Shown: positions 1 through 8,660, numbered from the stretch's first letter. The stretch is DNA of 64,000 nucleotides from Albirhodobacter sp048262715 (GCA_048262715.1 JBLXEV010000004.1:248001-312000), one strand, 5' to 3'. Notes: generated by a model not told the origin, from the letters alone. Program-made: numbers and translations.

Positions 1-28
1 GATCTGATCGCCTCGCGTGTAATGAGGA

Positions 29-54
29 AAGGCCGCCCTTCGGGGCGGCCTTTT
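29..54. terminator. Hairpin terminator, probably bidirectional
   Basis: A stem GGCCGCCC-ttcg-GGGCGGCC is flanked by GAAA on the left and TTTT on the right. It can end transcription of a gene left of the window on the + strand and of the RTX gene that ends at 76 on the - strand. Confidence 0.8.
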
Positions 55-75
55 GCATTCGTGAGACGGTGAGGT

Positions 76-1026
76 TTAGTCTTCGGTCAGGCTGAAGACA
101 CCGGAGGGGTTTCGCGTCAGAGCGGCCGTGATCGCGGCGGTGTCGGTGTTTTCCAAAATCGCGATGGTCTCGCCGTTAAGCTGCAAGAGCGAATGGGCGG
201 GGTTTGAGGCCGCGCTGGCGGTGATGACATTCTCGGTGCCAGTATAGGCCGCGATTTCGAGACGGTCTGTTCCGAGGGTGAAATCCTTAATCCGCAGGAT
301 GTCCTCGTTGTCGTTATGCGAATCTTCCTGATCAATGGCGAAGGTATCGGCGCCTTGGCCACCCCACATCCTGTCGCCCGCATCGCCGAGAATGCGATCA
401 TTGCCTTTGCCACCCATCAACAGATCGCCGTTCTCGGCGGAGGGGAAGTCGTCATAGCCAGCAATCATGTCATTTCCGTCGCCACCGTCAATCGTGGAGG
501 AGTCTCCAAAATCGGAAAGCGTATCGTTCCCTGCACCACCAAGCAGCGTATCCTCGCCATAGCCAGACAGGGCAATATCATGCCCCCCGCCCATGTTGAT
601 CAGGTCGTTCCCGGTGCTCTCGGACGGGAAATCTTCGGTGAAGAGGCTCTCCGCAGCATCGCCAAATTCGTCAAGCCGTCCGGGAAGAAAATCCGAAGCG
701 AGGTCCCGCATGGTGTCCAGCCTTGCGGTAAGCGTGTCGCTTTCGGCGTCCGAGAAGGCATCGGCGTAGACGTCGTTGCCGCGCCCCATGTGGATCTCGT
801 CATCGCCCTCGCCCCCCACGGCAGCGTCATTCCCCGCGCCGCCGCTGATCGTGTCATCGCCTTCGTGGCCGATCAGGATATCACCCCCACGGGTGCCATT
901 GAGCACATCGTCTTCCGACGAGCCTTCAATTGTATCGCCATCATGATGCGAGTCGTTGTCCGAAGAGGAAAAATCGACAGCCGCCACAAGCGCGCCGAGT
1001 GACAGCAGCGAGAGTAAAATGAGCAT
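76..1026 (-). CDS. RTX-type calcium-binding protein
   Basis: This 316-residue protein starts with a short hydrophobic segment (about residues 1-17) followed by an acidic Asp/Ser-rich linker. Two blocks of RTX nonapeptides (GGxGxDxux) follow, at about residues 43-88 and 140-225, with clear units such as GGAGND, GGDGND and GGKGND. The C-terminal part (ADTF, then a KDF-containing strand region) resembles the tail that follows RTX repeats in secreted proteins. Such repeats bind calcium and fold outside the cell. No type I secretion genes lie nearby, so the export route is unknown. The N-terminal hydrophobic segment could be a signal or anchor. No catalytic domain is visible, so I assign no enzymatic role. 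Confidence 0.85.
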   Translation of the reverse strand: MLILLSLLSLGALVAAVDFSSSDNDSHHDGDTIEGSSEDDVLNGTRGGDILIGHEGDDTISGGAGNDAAVGGEGDDEIHMGRGNDVYADAFSDAESDTLTARLDTMRDLASDFLPGRLDEFGDAAESLFTEDFPSESTGNDLINMGGGHDIALSGYGEDTLLGGAGNDTLSDFGDSSTIDGGDGNDMIAGYDDFPSAENGDLLMGGKGNDRILGDAGDRMWGGQGADTFAIDQEDSHNDNEDILRIKDFTLGTDRLEIAAYTGTENVITASAASNPAHSLLQLNGETIAILENTDTAAITAALTRNPSGVFSLTED

Positions 1027-1156
1027 GAGAAAACCTATAGCGTTAAATTTGCGCCAATTGTCATGGTGCGCTGAGTGTCGTCAATGATATTCAGATGGGC
1101 CTAAAACAATGCCGGAGCTTGAGGCAAATTGTTTCGGTTTAAGCAACGGAGCAACG

Positions 1157-1906
1157 TCAGAGCCCTGAAGCGTTGAGCGTTTCGCGCAAAATTGGCGCAA
1201 GGAGGTCGGCCCAAGCAATCTGGCCATCTTCTTGCGCGATCAGATCATTGCGCACCTCGATCAGTACGTTCGGGCGGCCTTTTTGCAGCGCATGCGCATC
1301 AATCGAATCGCCATCGAGGTGGCCGACATAGGGCTCGTTATCGCCGGTGACGATCCCCGCCGCGCGCAGCGCTGCAATCAGCGGCAGCGCAAGTCGTGTG
1401 TCTTTCGGGGAATAAAGCACTGCCGCCTGCCACGGGCGCGTCGCGCGGCCTTTGAGTTGCGGCGTGAAGGAGTGGATCGCGCAGATCACCGTATCGCTGC
1501 GTCGCGCGGCGAGGGTTTCATAGGCCGTATGATAAGGGCGATGGAGCGTTTCGATCCGGCGGCGGATTTCGGCAGCATCCACGTAACGGTTGGCGGGAAT
1601 GATCGTGCCATCATAGAGCTTCATCACGAGGGTCGGATCATCCTCGCCGCGATTGGGATCAATCACGAGGCGCGAGAAAGTGCTTTCGATCATCGGCGCA
1701 TCGAGCCGCGCAGCGAGCCGCATCGCCAGCCCGCGCGCGCCGATGTCATAGGCGATGTGGCGGGCCATATCTTGCGGCGCGATGCCAAGGCTGGGATCCA
1801 GAGGCAACGGCACGGCGTTGCAGGCGTGATCGCAGGTCACGAGCCAGCGCGAGGGGCGGTCTTGTCCAGTGATCCGAAAGGCGGGGAGGGGGGCTTCTGC
1901 GGTCAT
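1157..1906 (-). CDS. N-formylglutamate amidohydrolase family protein
   Basis: The protein matches the N-formylglutamate amidohydrolase family: an early CDHACNAVP motif, an IAYDIGA segment, and the SRLVIDPNR and ICAIHSFTP motifs typical of this zinc-dependent hydrolase fold. In the HutG branch the substrate is N-formylglutamate, giving glutamate and formate. A second member of the family (hutG, at 59843-60655) sits inside the hut operon, so this stand-alone copy probably acts on another N-formyl or related amide substrate. The frame is open to a possible ATG at 1930. I prefer 1906 (MTAEAPLP), but neither start has a strong ribosome-binding site. It is divergent from pyk. Confidence 0.8.
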   Translation of the reverse strand: MTAEAPLPAFRITGQDRPSRWLVTCDHACNAVPLPLDPSLGIAPQDMARHIAYDIGARGLAMRLAARLDAPMIESTFSRLVIDPNRGEDDPTLVMKLYDGTIIPANRYVDAAEIRRRIETLHRPYHTAYETLAARRSDTVICAIHSFTPQLKGRATRPWQAAVLYSPKDTRLALPLIAALRAAGIVTGDNEPYVGHLDGDSIDAHALQKGRPNVLIEVRNDLIAQEDGQIAWADLLAPILRETLNASGL

Positions 1907-1950
1907 GGATCTTTCGTAAAACCCTGTCATAGGAAATTAAAGCGGCAAAT

Positions 1951-1964
1951 TGTTGGCGCTAACG
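1951..1964. promoter_or_regulatory. LacI-family-like operator upstream of pyk
   Basis: TGTTGGCGCTAACG is a near-palindrome that matches the generic LacI-family operator TGTTAGCGCTAACA at 12 of 14 positions. It lies about 90 bp upstream of pyruvate kinase. LacI-type regulators of central carbon metabolism (for example CceR in Rhodobacter) are known; assignment to one of them is inference. Confidence 0.4.
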
Positions 1965-2051
1965 CTCGGAGCCATTGCTCTTACTGACAATATCCTGCAA
2001 TAAGGTGGTGGCCCATTACAATTATCAAACGAGAACAGGGGACGAGGCAAT

Positions 2052-3497
2052 ATGAGACGCCTTCGGAACGTGAAGATCGTGGCCACTTTGGGCCCGGCTT
2101 CCAGCGACTACCAAACCATTCGTGCGCTTTTTGAAGCGGGCGCGGACGTGTTCCGGCTTAATATGAGCCATGGCACCCATGCCGAGCAAAAAGAGCGCTA
2201 TGACATCATTCGCAAGATCGAAGAGGATACCGGTCGTCCGATCGCGGTTCTCGCCGATCTTCAAGGGCCGAAGCTGCGCGTCGGCGTGTTTGCGGCCGGC
2301 GAGCATGATCTGGCCGAAGGCGATAAGATCCGCTTCGATCTGGATCCGGCGGAAGGCGATGCCACCCGCGTGCAACTGCCCCATCCCGAGATTTTCGCGG
2401 CGTTGAAGCCGGGCGCGAGCCTGCTGATCAACGACGGAAAAATTCGTGTCGTGGTCGAGGATTGCGGCAAGGATTACGCCAATTGCGTGGTCACCATTGG
2501 CGGCACGATTTCCAACCGCAAGGGCGTGAACGTGCCCGACGTGCTGCTGCCACTGGCCGCGCTTTCGGAAAAAGATCGCGCCGATCTGGAATTCGCCTGC
2601 TCCATCGGTGTCGACTGGCTCGCGCTGTCCTTCGTGCAGCGCCCCGAAGATGTGCTGGAGGCGAAGGAACTCGCCGCTGGCCGCGCCTCGATCGTCTCGA
2701 AAATTGAAAAGCCTCAAGCGGTTGAGTCGTTCGACGAAATTCTGGCTGTCTCCAACGCGATCATGGTCGCGCGGGGCGATCTGGGGGTCGAGCTTCCGGT
2801 GCATTCCGTGCCGCCGATCCAAAAGCGCCTGATCCGCAAATGCCGCGCAGCAGGGAAACCTGTTATCGTGGCAACGCAGATGCTGGAAAGCATGATCGAA
2901 AGCCCGATGCCGACGCGCGCGGAAGTGTCTGATGTGGCAACGGCGATTTATGAGGGCGCAGATGCGATCATGCTCTCGGCAGAATCGGCCGCTGGGCGCT
3001 ATCCGATCGAGGCCGTCTCGACGATGAACTCCGTCGCGATGAGCGTTGAGAGCGATCCGACCTACCGTCAGGTGATCGAGGCCTCGCGTCATGCGACCCG
3101 TAAAACCGTGGCGGATGGTATTGTCGCTGCGGCCCGCGAGATTGCGGAGACGACCGAGATCGCGGCGATCTGCTGCTACACGCAATCGGGGAAAACCGCG
3201 AGCCTCGTCGCCCGCGAACGCCCGCGTGTGCCGATCATCGCGCTGTCGCCCATGGTGCGGACATTGCGCAAGCTGTGCCTGACATGGGGCGCGCATAACG
3301 TGCATTGCGAAGAGGTTGAGCGGTTTAAATCCGCCGTGGTCAACGCTGCCCGTGCGGCCCGTGATTACGGCTTCGCGGATGAGACAGATCAGATCGTGGT
3401 GACGGCGGGTGTTCCGTTCAACGTGCAAGGCACGACGAACATCCTGCGCGTGGCACCCTGTGATGAGCGTCTGATCTTCTCGGCAGACCCCGAGTAA
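2052..3497 (+). CDS. pyk: Pyruvate kinase
   Basis: Pyruvate kinase transfers phosphate from phosphoenolpyruvate to ADP in the last step of lower glycolysis/Entner-Doudoroff. The 481-residue length is normal for bacterial PykA. Visible family signatures include FRLNMSHG (about 34-41), the B-domain entry DLQGPKLRVG (about 69-78), the active-site lysine segment SKIEKPQA (about 216-223), MVARGDLGVE (about 238-247) and the C-terminal allosteric domain from about residue 350. ATG at 2052 follows a GGGGACGAGG ribosome-binding region. A LacI-like operator sits upstream at 1951 and a GC-rich hairpin terminator follows at 3523. Confidence 0.97.
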   Translation: MRRLRNVKIVATLGPASSDYQTIRALFEAGADVFRLNMSHGTHAEQKERYDIIRKIEEDTGRPIAVLADLQGPKLRVGVFAAGEHDLAEGDKIRFDLDPAEGDATRVQLPHPEIFAALKPGASLLINDGKIRVVVEDCGKDYANCVVTIGGTISNRKGVNVPDVLLPLAALSEKDRADLEFACSIGVDWLALSFVQRPEDVLEAKELAAGRASIVSKIEKPQAVESFDEILAVSNAIMVARGDLGVELPVHSVPPIQKRLIRKCRAAGKPVIVATQMLESMIESPMPTRAEVSDVATAIYEGADAIMLSAESAAGRYPIEAVSTMNSVAMSVESDPTYRQVIEASRHATRKTVADGIVAAAREIAETTEIAAICCYTQSGKTASLVARERPRVPIIALSPMVRTLRKLCLTWGAHNVHCEEVERFKSAVVNAARAARDYGFADETDQIVVTAGVPFNVQGTTNILRVAPCDERLIFSADPE

Positions 3498-3522
3498 TCA
3501 ACTTTCGTTTCGAGAGAAAATC

Positions 3523-3552
3523 AGGCCCCCGCACCGCAAGGTTCGGGGGCCT
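3523..3552 (+). terminator. Terminator after pyk
   Basis: Inverted arms AGGCCCCCG and CGGGGGCCT, separated by 12 nt, are followed by a pyrimidine-rich tract. They lie 26 bp after the pyk stop. Confidence 0.65.
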
Positions 3553-3684
3553 TCTCTATGATGTGGCGCGCAGAGAGGGATTGGGGGGGGGCAGGGGGCT
3601 TGGTTGCTTGAATCCTGCGCTGTTGATACTGTCACGCGATCTGCGCGCCTTTGCGCGTGCCCCTGTTTTAGGTGAGCATTTCAA

Positions 3685-3909
3685 ATGCAAAGTGACTATT
3701 TCCTTGTTTTCGGCCTCATCGTTGCGGCCTTCTCGATCCCTGCGGCCTTCTCCGCGTTTTCCGATAGCCGCCCGCCCCGCGCGGCAGCGATTGCAATCAT
3801 GATTGGCGGCGCGATGGTGCTCATTGCCTTCCTCAGCAAGCCCAGCGGCTACCAGCCCCAGCAGATTCCCGAGGTCTTCGCGCGGGTTTTTGCATCGATT
3901 GTCAGGTAA
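3685..3909 (+). CDS. Small two-helix membrane protein
   Basis: A 74-residue protein with two clear hydrophobic helices (about residues 5-25 and 33-50) joined by a short polar, Arg-rich loop. The C-terminal tail ends in PEVFARVFASIVR. I do not recognise a named family. It lies between the pyk terminator and rpmI on the same strand, has an upstream GGTGAG ribosome-binding sequence, and its composition and hydropathy pattern suit a real inner-membrane protein better than a chance frame. A longer overlapping frame (3803-4231) is only the read-through of rpmI and its upstream sequence. Confidence 0.65.
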   Translation: MQSDYFLVFGLIVAAFSIPAAFSAFSDSRPPRAAAIAIMIGGAMVLIAFLSKPSGYQPQQIPEVFARVFASIVR

Positions 3910-3923
3910 TCGCTCAGACGGGC

Positions 3924-3952
3924 TTGTCAAAATCCCCGCGCTCGCGTATTCG
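3924..3952 (+). promoter_or_regulatory. Possible promoter of rpmI-rplT
   Basis: TTGTCA and TATTCG are separated by 17 bp, about 80 bp upstream of the rpmI start. The -35 matches consensus at 5 of 6 positions but the -10 is weak, so this is tentative. Confidence 0.35.
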
Positions 3953-4030
3953 GCGCGCTCTAATCGTTGCGAGACCGGCTTAAGTGGCATGCCGAGTCGC
4001 GTAGAACCCCACTCGAAAGAGGAGATGGAA

Positions 4031-4231
4031 ATGCCCAAAATGAAGACAAAATCCGCTGCGAAAAAGCGGTTTTCGTTCACGGCTTCCGGCAAAGTTAAAG
4101 CTGGTGCAGCTGGTAAACGTCACGGCATGATCAAGCGCTCGACGAAGTTCATCCGCGACACCGCGGGCACGATGGTTCTGGCTGATTGCGATGCCAAAAT
4201 CGTCAAAAAATACATGCCCTACAACCGCTGA
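4031..4231 (+). CDS. rpmI: 50S ribosomal protein L35
   Basis: A 66-residue basic protein with the L35 pattern: MPKMKTKSAAKKRF at the start, a KRHGM segment near residue 30 and an ending rich in Lys (KIVKKYMPYNR). L35 is a small large-subunit protein. The ATG at 4031 is preceded by AGAGGAG with proper spacing, and the longer open frame from 3803 has no support. rplT follows 15 bp downstream, the usual rpmI-rplT pair. The infC gene that often precedes the pair is not here. Confidence 0.97.
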   Translation: MPKMKTKSAAKKRFSFTASGKVKAGAAGKRHGMIKRSTKFIRDTAGTMVLADCDAKIVKKYMPYNR

Positions 4232-4246
4232 TCGGAGGCCTGAACC

Positions 4247-4627
4247 ATGTCACGCGTCAAATCGGGTAAAGTTACCCACGCTTCGCACCGCAAAGTCATC
4301 AAGAAAGCGAAAGGCTACTACTCGGCCCGTTCGCGCAACTTCCGCACCGCTACACAGGCCGTCGATAAGGCCATGCAATACGCGACTCGGGACCGTAAAG
4401 CACGTAAGCGTAGCTTCCGCGCTCTGTGGATCCAGCGTATCAACGCTGCTGTTCGCGCCTATGATTTCGAGATGACCTACTCGCGCTTCATCAACGGTCT
4501 GGCTCTGGCTGGCATCGAAGTTGACCGTAAAGTCCTCGCGGACCTCGCAGTTCACGAACCGGAAGCGTTTAACGCTATCGTTGAAAAAGCGAAAGCGGCT
4601 GCCGCTGCGGCACCTGCCGCTGCTTAA
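4247..4627 (+). CDS. rplT: 50S ribosomal protein L20
   Basis: A 126-residue L20 with the basic N-terminal extension (SRVKSGKVTHASHRKVIKKAKG), the conserved KARKRSFRALWIQRINAA segment and a C-terminal ALAGIEVDRKVLADLA domain, followed by an alanine-rich tail common in alphaproteobacteria. L20 is an early assembly protein of the 50S subunit and in many bacteria autoregulates the rpmI-rplT mRNA. A strong CGGAGG ribosome-binding site lies upstream and a hairpin terminator with a T run follows at 4653. Confidence 0.98.
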   Translation: MSRVKSGKVTHASHRKVIKKAKGYYSARSRNFRTATQAVDKAMQYATRDRKARKRSFRALWIQRINAAVRAYDFEMTYSRFINGLALAGIEVDRKVLADLAVHEPEAFNAIVEKAKAAAAAAPAAA

Positions 4628-4652
4628 ATCCAACCGGATTTAAGATGAATTG

Positions 4653-4687
4653 AACCCCGCGCAGCATCACGCTGGCGCGGGGTTTTT
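4653..4687 (+). terminator. Rho-independent terminator after rplT
   Basis: Perfect arms AACCCCGCGC and GCGCGGGGTT are followed by TTTTT-type sequence, 25 bp after the rplT stop. Confidence 0.85.
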
Positions 4688-4781
4688 CGTTTTGGCGGGT
4701 TTTTCCCGCATGCGCCTCGCTGGCGCTTGAATTTGCGGCGGCGCGTGGGTAGCACGGGGCCGACCCTCAAGGAGACCTCGC

Positions 4782-5864
4782 ATGGACGCGCTCGACCTTC
4801 TCAAAGCAAAATACCTCGACGGGATCGTCGCTGCCTCGGATGAGCCCTCACTGGAGGAGATCCGCCTCGCCGCACTCGGCAAGAAGGGTGAGATCTCGAT
4901 GAAGATGCGCGAACTGGGCAAGATGACCCCGGAAGAGCGCACCACCACTGGCGCCGCGCTCAACCGTCTCAAAGACGAGATTGATACCGCTCTGCGCGCC
5001 AAGAAAGAGGCTCTGGCCGATGCAGCCTTGAACGCGCGTCTGGAAAGCGAATGGCTCGATGTGACCCTGCCGGGCCGCCCGCAGCGCCAAGGCACCATCC
5101 ACCCTGTCTCGCAGGTCATGGATGAGGTCACCGCGATCTTCGCCGATATGGGCTTTGCCGTGGCCGAGGGCCCGCAGGTGGAATCCGATTGGTATAATTT
5201 CGATGCGCTCAACATCGCGCCCGAGCACCCCGCCCGCCAAGAGCATGATACGTTCTTCATGGCCCGCGCGGAGGGCGACAACCGCCCGCCGCATGTGCTG
5301 CGCACCCATACCAGCCCCGTGCAGATCCGCGCCCTGCAAGAGCGCGGCGCGCCGATCCGCGTGATCGCGCCGGGCCGGGTTTACCGCATGGATATGGACC
5401 AAACCCACACGCCGATGTTCCATCAGGTCGAGGGCATGGCGCTGGGCAAAGATATCTCGATGGCGAATCTGAAATGGGTTCTGGAAGAATTCTGCCGCGC
5501 CTTCTTCGAGGTCGATAACGTCGAGCTGCGCTTCCGCGCCTCGCATTTCCCCTTCACCGAACCCTCGGCAGAGGTCGATATCCGCTGCTCATGGGACAAT
5601 GGCCAGTTGAAAATCGGTGAGGGCGACGCGTGGATGGAAATCCTCGGCTCCGGCATGATGCACCCCAAAGTGCTGGCCGCGGGCGGGATTGATCCCAATG
5701 AATACCAAGGCTTCGCCTTCGGCATCGGCATCGACCGCCTCGCCATGCTGAAATACGGCATCCCCGACCTGCGCGCCTTCTTCGAATCCGATCTCCGCTG
5801 GCTCCGCCACTACGGGTTCGCCGCGCTGGACCTGCCGACGGTGTTCGGGGGGTTGAGTAAGTGA
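4782..5864 (+). CDS. pheS: Phenylalanyl-tRNA synthetase alpha subunit
   Basis: The catalytic subunit of the heterotetrameric class II PheRS charges tRNA-Phe. At 360 residues it has normal length. Residues 1-85 form the helical arm, then come the class II core with FDALNIAPEHPARQ (near residue 140), the motif 2 region around IRVIAPGRVYRMD, and motif 3 with GFAFGIGIDRLAMLKYGI (about 308-326). ATG at 4782 follows AAGGAGACC. A YrhK-like gene separates it from pheT, and all three probably share a transcript. Confidence 0.97.
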   Translation: MDALDLLKAKYLDGIVAASDEPSLEEIRLAALGKKGEISMKMRELGKMTPEERTTTGAALNRLKDEIDTALRAKKEALADAALNARLESEWLDVTLPGRPQRQGTIHPVSQVMDEVTAIFADMGFAVAEGPQVESDWYNFDALNIAPEHPARQEHDTFFMARAEGDNRPPHVLRTHTSPVQIRALQERGAPIRVIAPGRVYRMDMDQTHTPMFHQVEGMALGKDISMANLKWVLEEFCRAFFEVDNVELRFRASHFPFTEPSAEVDIRCSWDNGQLKIGEGDAWMEILGSGMMHPKVLAAGGIDPNEYQGFAFGIGIDRLAMLKYGIPDLRAFFESDLRWLRHYGFAALDLPTVFGGLSK

Positions 5865-5895
5865 TCGCTCCCCGCAGCCCACATGTGAGCCGCGT

Positions 5896-6174
5896 ATGAG
5901 ACTGTTCGAGACCTCTTCTGCGGATCATACGCCGGAGCAGCGCCGTTTCGTTGCCCTGACCGAGATCTGCTACACGGCGGTCGATTTCAGCGCTGCGTTG
6001 TGCTTCATCGTGGGCTCGGTGTTCTTCTTCTATGACAGCCTTCAGTTCGCTGGAACGTGGCTGTTTCTTATAGGGTCGTTCTTCTTTGCGGCCAAACCAA
6101 CAATCCGCCTTTGGCGTGAAATCAAACTTTTGCGGATGGGCGATTACTCTGACATCGCGTCCAAGAAACACTAG
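5896..6174 (+). CDS. YrhK-like membrane protein
   Basis: A 92-residue protein with two hydrophobic helices (about 33-48 and 53-68) and the WLFLIGSFFFAAKPTIRL pattern that I associate with the YrhK domain. Its function is unknown. It lies 31 bp after pheS and ends 9 bp before pheT, so it is transcribed with the synthetase genes although nothing in the protein suggests a translation role. The ribosome-binding site before ATG 5896 is poor, which hints at translational coupling or low expression. Confidence 0.75.
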   Translation: MRLFETSSADHTPEQRRFVALTEICYTAVDFSAALCFIVGSVFFFYDSLQFAGTWLFLIGSFFFAAKPTIRLWREIKLLRMGDYSDIASKKH

Positions 6175-6183
6175 GAGACAGAC

Positions 6184-8592
6184 ATGAAATTCACCCTCTC
6201 CTGGCTCAAGGATCACCTCGACACCGAGGCGTCTCTGGACGAGATCCTCTATGCCCTCACCGATCTCGGCCTTGAGGTTGAGGAGGTTGTGAACCCCGCT
6301 GCGAAGTTGGGCGCGTTCACCATCGCAAAGGTTCTGCACGCCGAAAAGCATCCCGATGCGGATAAGCTGCGGGTGTGCCGTGTGATGACGGATGAAGGCG
6401 AGAAGCAGATCGTCTGCGGCGCGCCCAATGCCCGCGAGGGGATCACGGTGGTTTTGTGCAAACCGGGCGATTATGTGCCCGGCATCGACACCACGCTGGG
6501 CATCGGCAAAATTCGCGGCGTCGAGAGCCATGGGATGATGGCGTCCGAGCGCGAATTGGAGCTGTCGGACGAGCATAACGGCATCATCGAGCTGGCCTCG
6601 GGTGAGGTCGGGCACAAATTCGTCGATTGGCTGGCCGAGCACCGCCCCGAGACGGTGGACCCGATGATCGAGATTGCGATCACGCCGAACCGCCCCGATG
6701 CGTTGGGCGTGCGCGGGGTTGCGCGCGATCTGGCGGCGCGGGGCGTGGGGACGTTGAAGCCGCTCACGGTTGAGGCGGTTCCCGGCGGGTTCAAAAGCCC
6801 GATCGGCGTGGAGATTGATCCGGCGCTCAAGGCCAAGGGCTGCCCGCATTTCACGGGCCGTTTGATCCGCGGCGTGACCAATGGGCAGAGCCCCGAGTGG
6901 CTGCGGCGCAGGTTGGAGGCGATTGGCCTGCGGCCGATTTCCGCGCTGGTCGATATTACGAATTACTTCACGTTTGACCTGAACCGTCCGCTGCATGTGT
7001 TCGATGCGGCCAAGGTTTCGGGCGATCTGCGGATTGTGCCTGCGGCAGGGGGCGAGGAATTCCTTGCGCTGGATGGCAAGACCTACACGATCCGCGAAGG
7101 CCAGATGGTCATCGTGGATGGCAACGGCGTCGAGAGCCTCGCGGGGATCATGGGCGGCGAGATTTCGGGTGCTGTGGAGGCCACGGTGGACGTGTTCTTG
7201 GAAAGCGCGTTCTGGGATCCGATCACGATTGCTGCGACGGGCCGCGCGCTGAAGATCAATTCCGATGCGCGTTATCGGTTCGAGCGCGGCGTGGATCCGG
7301 CCTTCACCCGCGACGGGTTGGAACTGGCGACGCAGATGATCTTGGATCTGTGCGGTGGTGAGGCCTCGGAAGTGGTCGAAGACGGCGCGGCGCTGGATGT
7401 CTCGCGGGCCTATCGTCTCGATCCGGCGCGGGTTGTGTCCTTGGTGGGCATGGAGATCGCCGAGGCCGAGCAGCGCGCCACGCTGACCGCGCTGGGCTTC
7501 GTGCTCGACGGCGATATGGCACATGTACCCTCGTGGCGGCCTGATGTGCTGGGCGAGGCGGATCTGGTCGAGGAGGTCGCGCGGGTGGCCTCGCTGACCA
7601 AGCTCAAAGGCGTGCCGATGGCGCGGGAGACGACGGGCGTGCCGAAGGCGATCCTGACCCCGATGCAGATCCGCGAGAAGACCGCGCGCCGCACGATTGC
7701 GGGCTTGGGCTATAATGAATGCGTCACCTATAGCTTCATCGATGCGAAGGCGGCGGCGCTGTTTGGCGGCGGCGAAGAGGCGACGCGGATCGAGAACCCG
7801 ATCAGCTCGGAGATGACCCATCTGCGCCCCGATCTGCTGCCCGGCCTGTTGGCGGCGGCGGCGCGTAACCAAGCGCGCGGCTTTGCCGATATGGCGCTGT
7901 TCGAGGTCGGCACGGCGTTCAGTGGCGGGGAGCCGGGCGAGCAGCATCTGCAAGCAACGGGCCTGCTGGTGGGCTCCACCGCGCCGCGCGATCCGTTCGG
8001 CTCGCGGCGTCCGGTTGATCTGTATGATGCGAAAGCAGATGCCGAGGCAGCCCTCGCCGCGATTGGCGCGCCCGCCAAGGTGCAGATCAACCGCAAAGTT
8101 GCTGGTTGGTGGCATCCAGGGCGCTCGGGTGTGATGGCGCTGGGGCCCAAGGTGATGTGCGCCTTTGGCGAGGTCCATCCTAAAGTGCTGCGTGAGATGG
8201 GCGTCAAAGGGGCTGCTGTGGCCTTCACGATCTGGATTGAAGCGGTGCCCTTCCCGAAAGCCAAGACGCCCACACGGGCGGCGCTGCAACGCTCCGACCT
8301 GCAGGCGGTCGAGCGCGATTTCGCCTTCGTGCTGGATGCGAAGGTCGAGGCGCTGGCCGCTGTCAACGCGGCGCTCGGTGCGGATAAGGCGCTGATCGAG
8401 GCGGTGTCGGTGTTTGACCAGTTCTCCGGCGAGAAGGCCGAGGCGCAAATGGGCGCGGGCAAGAAATCCATCGCGCTCTCGGTGCGGATGCAGCCCAAAG
8501 ACAAGACGCTGACCGACGCGGAGATCGAGGCCGTTAGTGCCAAGATTGTCGAAAAAGTCGCCAAAGCCACCGGCGGCGTGCTGCGCAGCTAA
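6184..8592 (+). CDS. pheT: Phenylalanyl-tRNA synthetase beta subunit
   Basis: The 802-residue beta subunit of PheRS carries the tRNA-binding and editing modules. From N to C: an EMAP-II/OB tRNA-binding domain (about 39-149, with HPDADKLRVC and CGAPNAR), the B3/B4 editing domain (about 205-375), the B5 domain (about 400-475), the catalytic-like core with NYFTF- and PISSEMTHLRP-type segments, and a C-terminal ferredoxin-fold anticodon-binding domain (about 708-801, ending KIVEKVAKATGGVLRS). ATG at 6184 has an AGGAGACAG ribosome-binding site. Confidence 0.97.
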   Translation: MKFTLSWLKDHLDTEASLDEILYALTDLGLEVEEVVNPAAKLGAFTIAKVLHAEKHPDADKLRVCRVMTDEGEKQIVCGAPNAREGITVVLCKPGDYVPGIDTTLGIGKIRGVESHGMMASERELELSDEHNGIIELASGEVGHKFVDWLAEHRPETVDPMIEIAITPNRPDALGVRGVARDLAARGVGTLKPLTVEAVPGGFKSPIGVEIDPALKAKGCPHFTGRLIRGVTNGQSPEWLRRRLEAIGLRPISALVDITNYFTFDLNRPLHVFDAAKVSGDLRIVPAAGGEEFLALDGKTYTIREGQMVIVDGNGVESLAGIMGGEISGAVEATVDVFLESAFWDPITIAATGRALKINSDARYRFERGVDPAFTRDGLELATQMILDLCGGEASEVVEDGAALDVSRAYRLDPARVVSLVGMEIAEAEQRATLTALGFVLDGDMAHVPSWRPDVLGEADLVEEVARVASLTKLKGVPMARETTGVPKAILTPMQIREKTARRTIAGLGYNECVTYSFIDAKAAALFGGGEEATRIENPISSEMTHLRPDLLPGLLAAAARNQARGFADMALFEVGTAFSGGEPGEQHLQATGLLVGSTAPRDPFGSRRPVDLYDAKADAEAALAAIGAPAKVQINRKVAGWWHPGRSGVMALGPKVMCAFGEVHPKVLREMGVKGAAVAFTIWIEAVPFPKAKTPTRAALQRSDLQAVERDFAFVLDAKVEALAAVNAALGADKALIEAVSVFDQFSGEKAEAQMGAGKKSIALSVRMQPKDKTLTDAEIEAVSAKIVEKVAKATGGVLRS

Positions 8593-8614
8593 CGGTTAGC
8601 ACGATTTTTCTCTC

Positions 8615-8645
8615 AAGGCCCTTCCGATCCTCGGAGGGGCCTTTT
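8615..8645 (+). terminator. Terminator after pheT
   Basis: Arms AAGGCCC...TCCGA and TCGGA...GGGCCTT with a short loop are followed by TTTT, 22 bp after the pheT stop. Confidence 0.8.
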
Positions 8646-8660
8646 GCATTTCCTCAGAGC

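Noticed and set aside
2025..3428. A 467-residue open frame antisense to pyk
   Set aside because: Its composition is typical of antisense frames (His/Arg/Asp-rich) and pyk is unambiguous on the other strand.
5554..8448. A 964-residue open frame antisense to pheT and pheS
   Set aside because: It mirrors the codon bias of the high-GC synthetase genes, has no domain signature and is Arg/His-rich as expected for an antisense shadow.
8588..8600. Palindrome GCTAAC-G-GTTAGC, possible LacI-type operator
   Set aside because: It overlaps the pheT stop codon and lies before the pheT terminator with no promoter to control.
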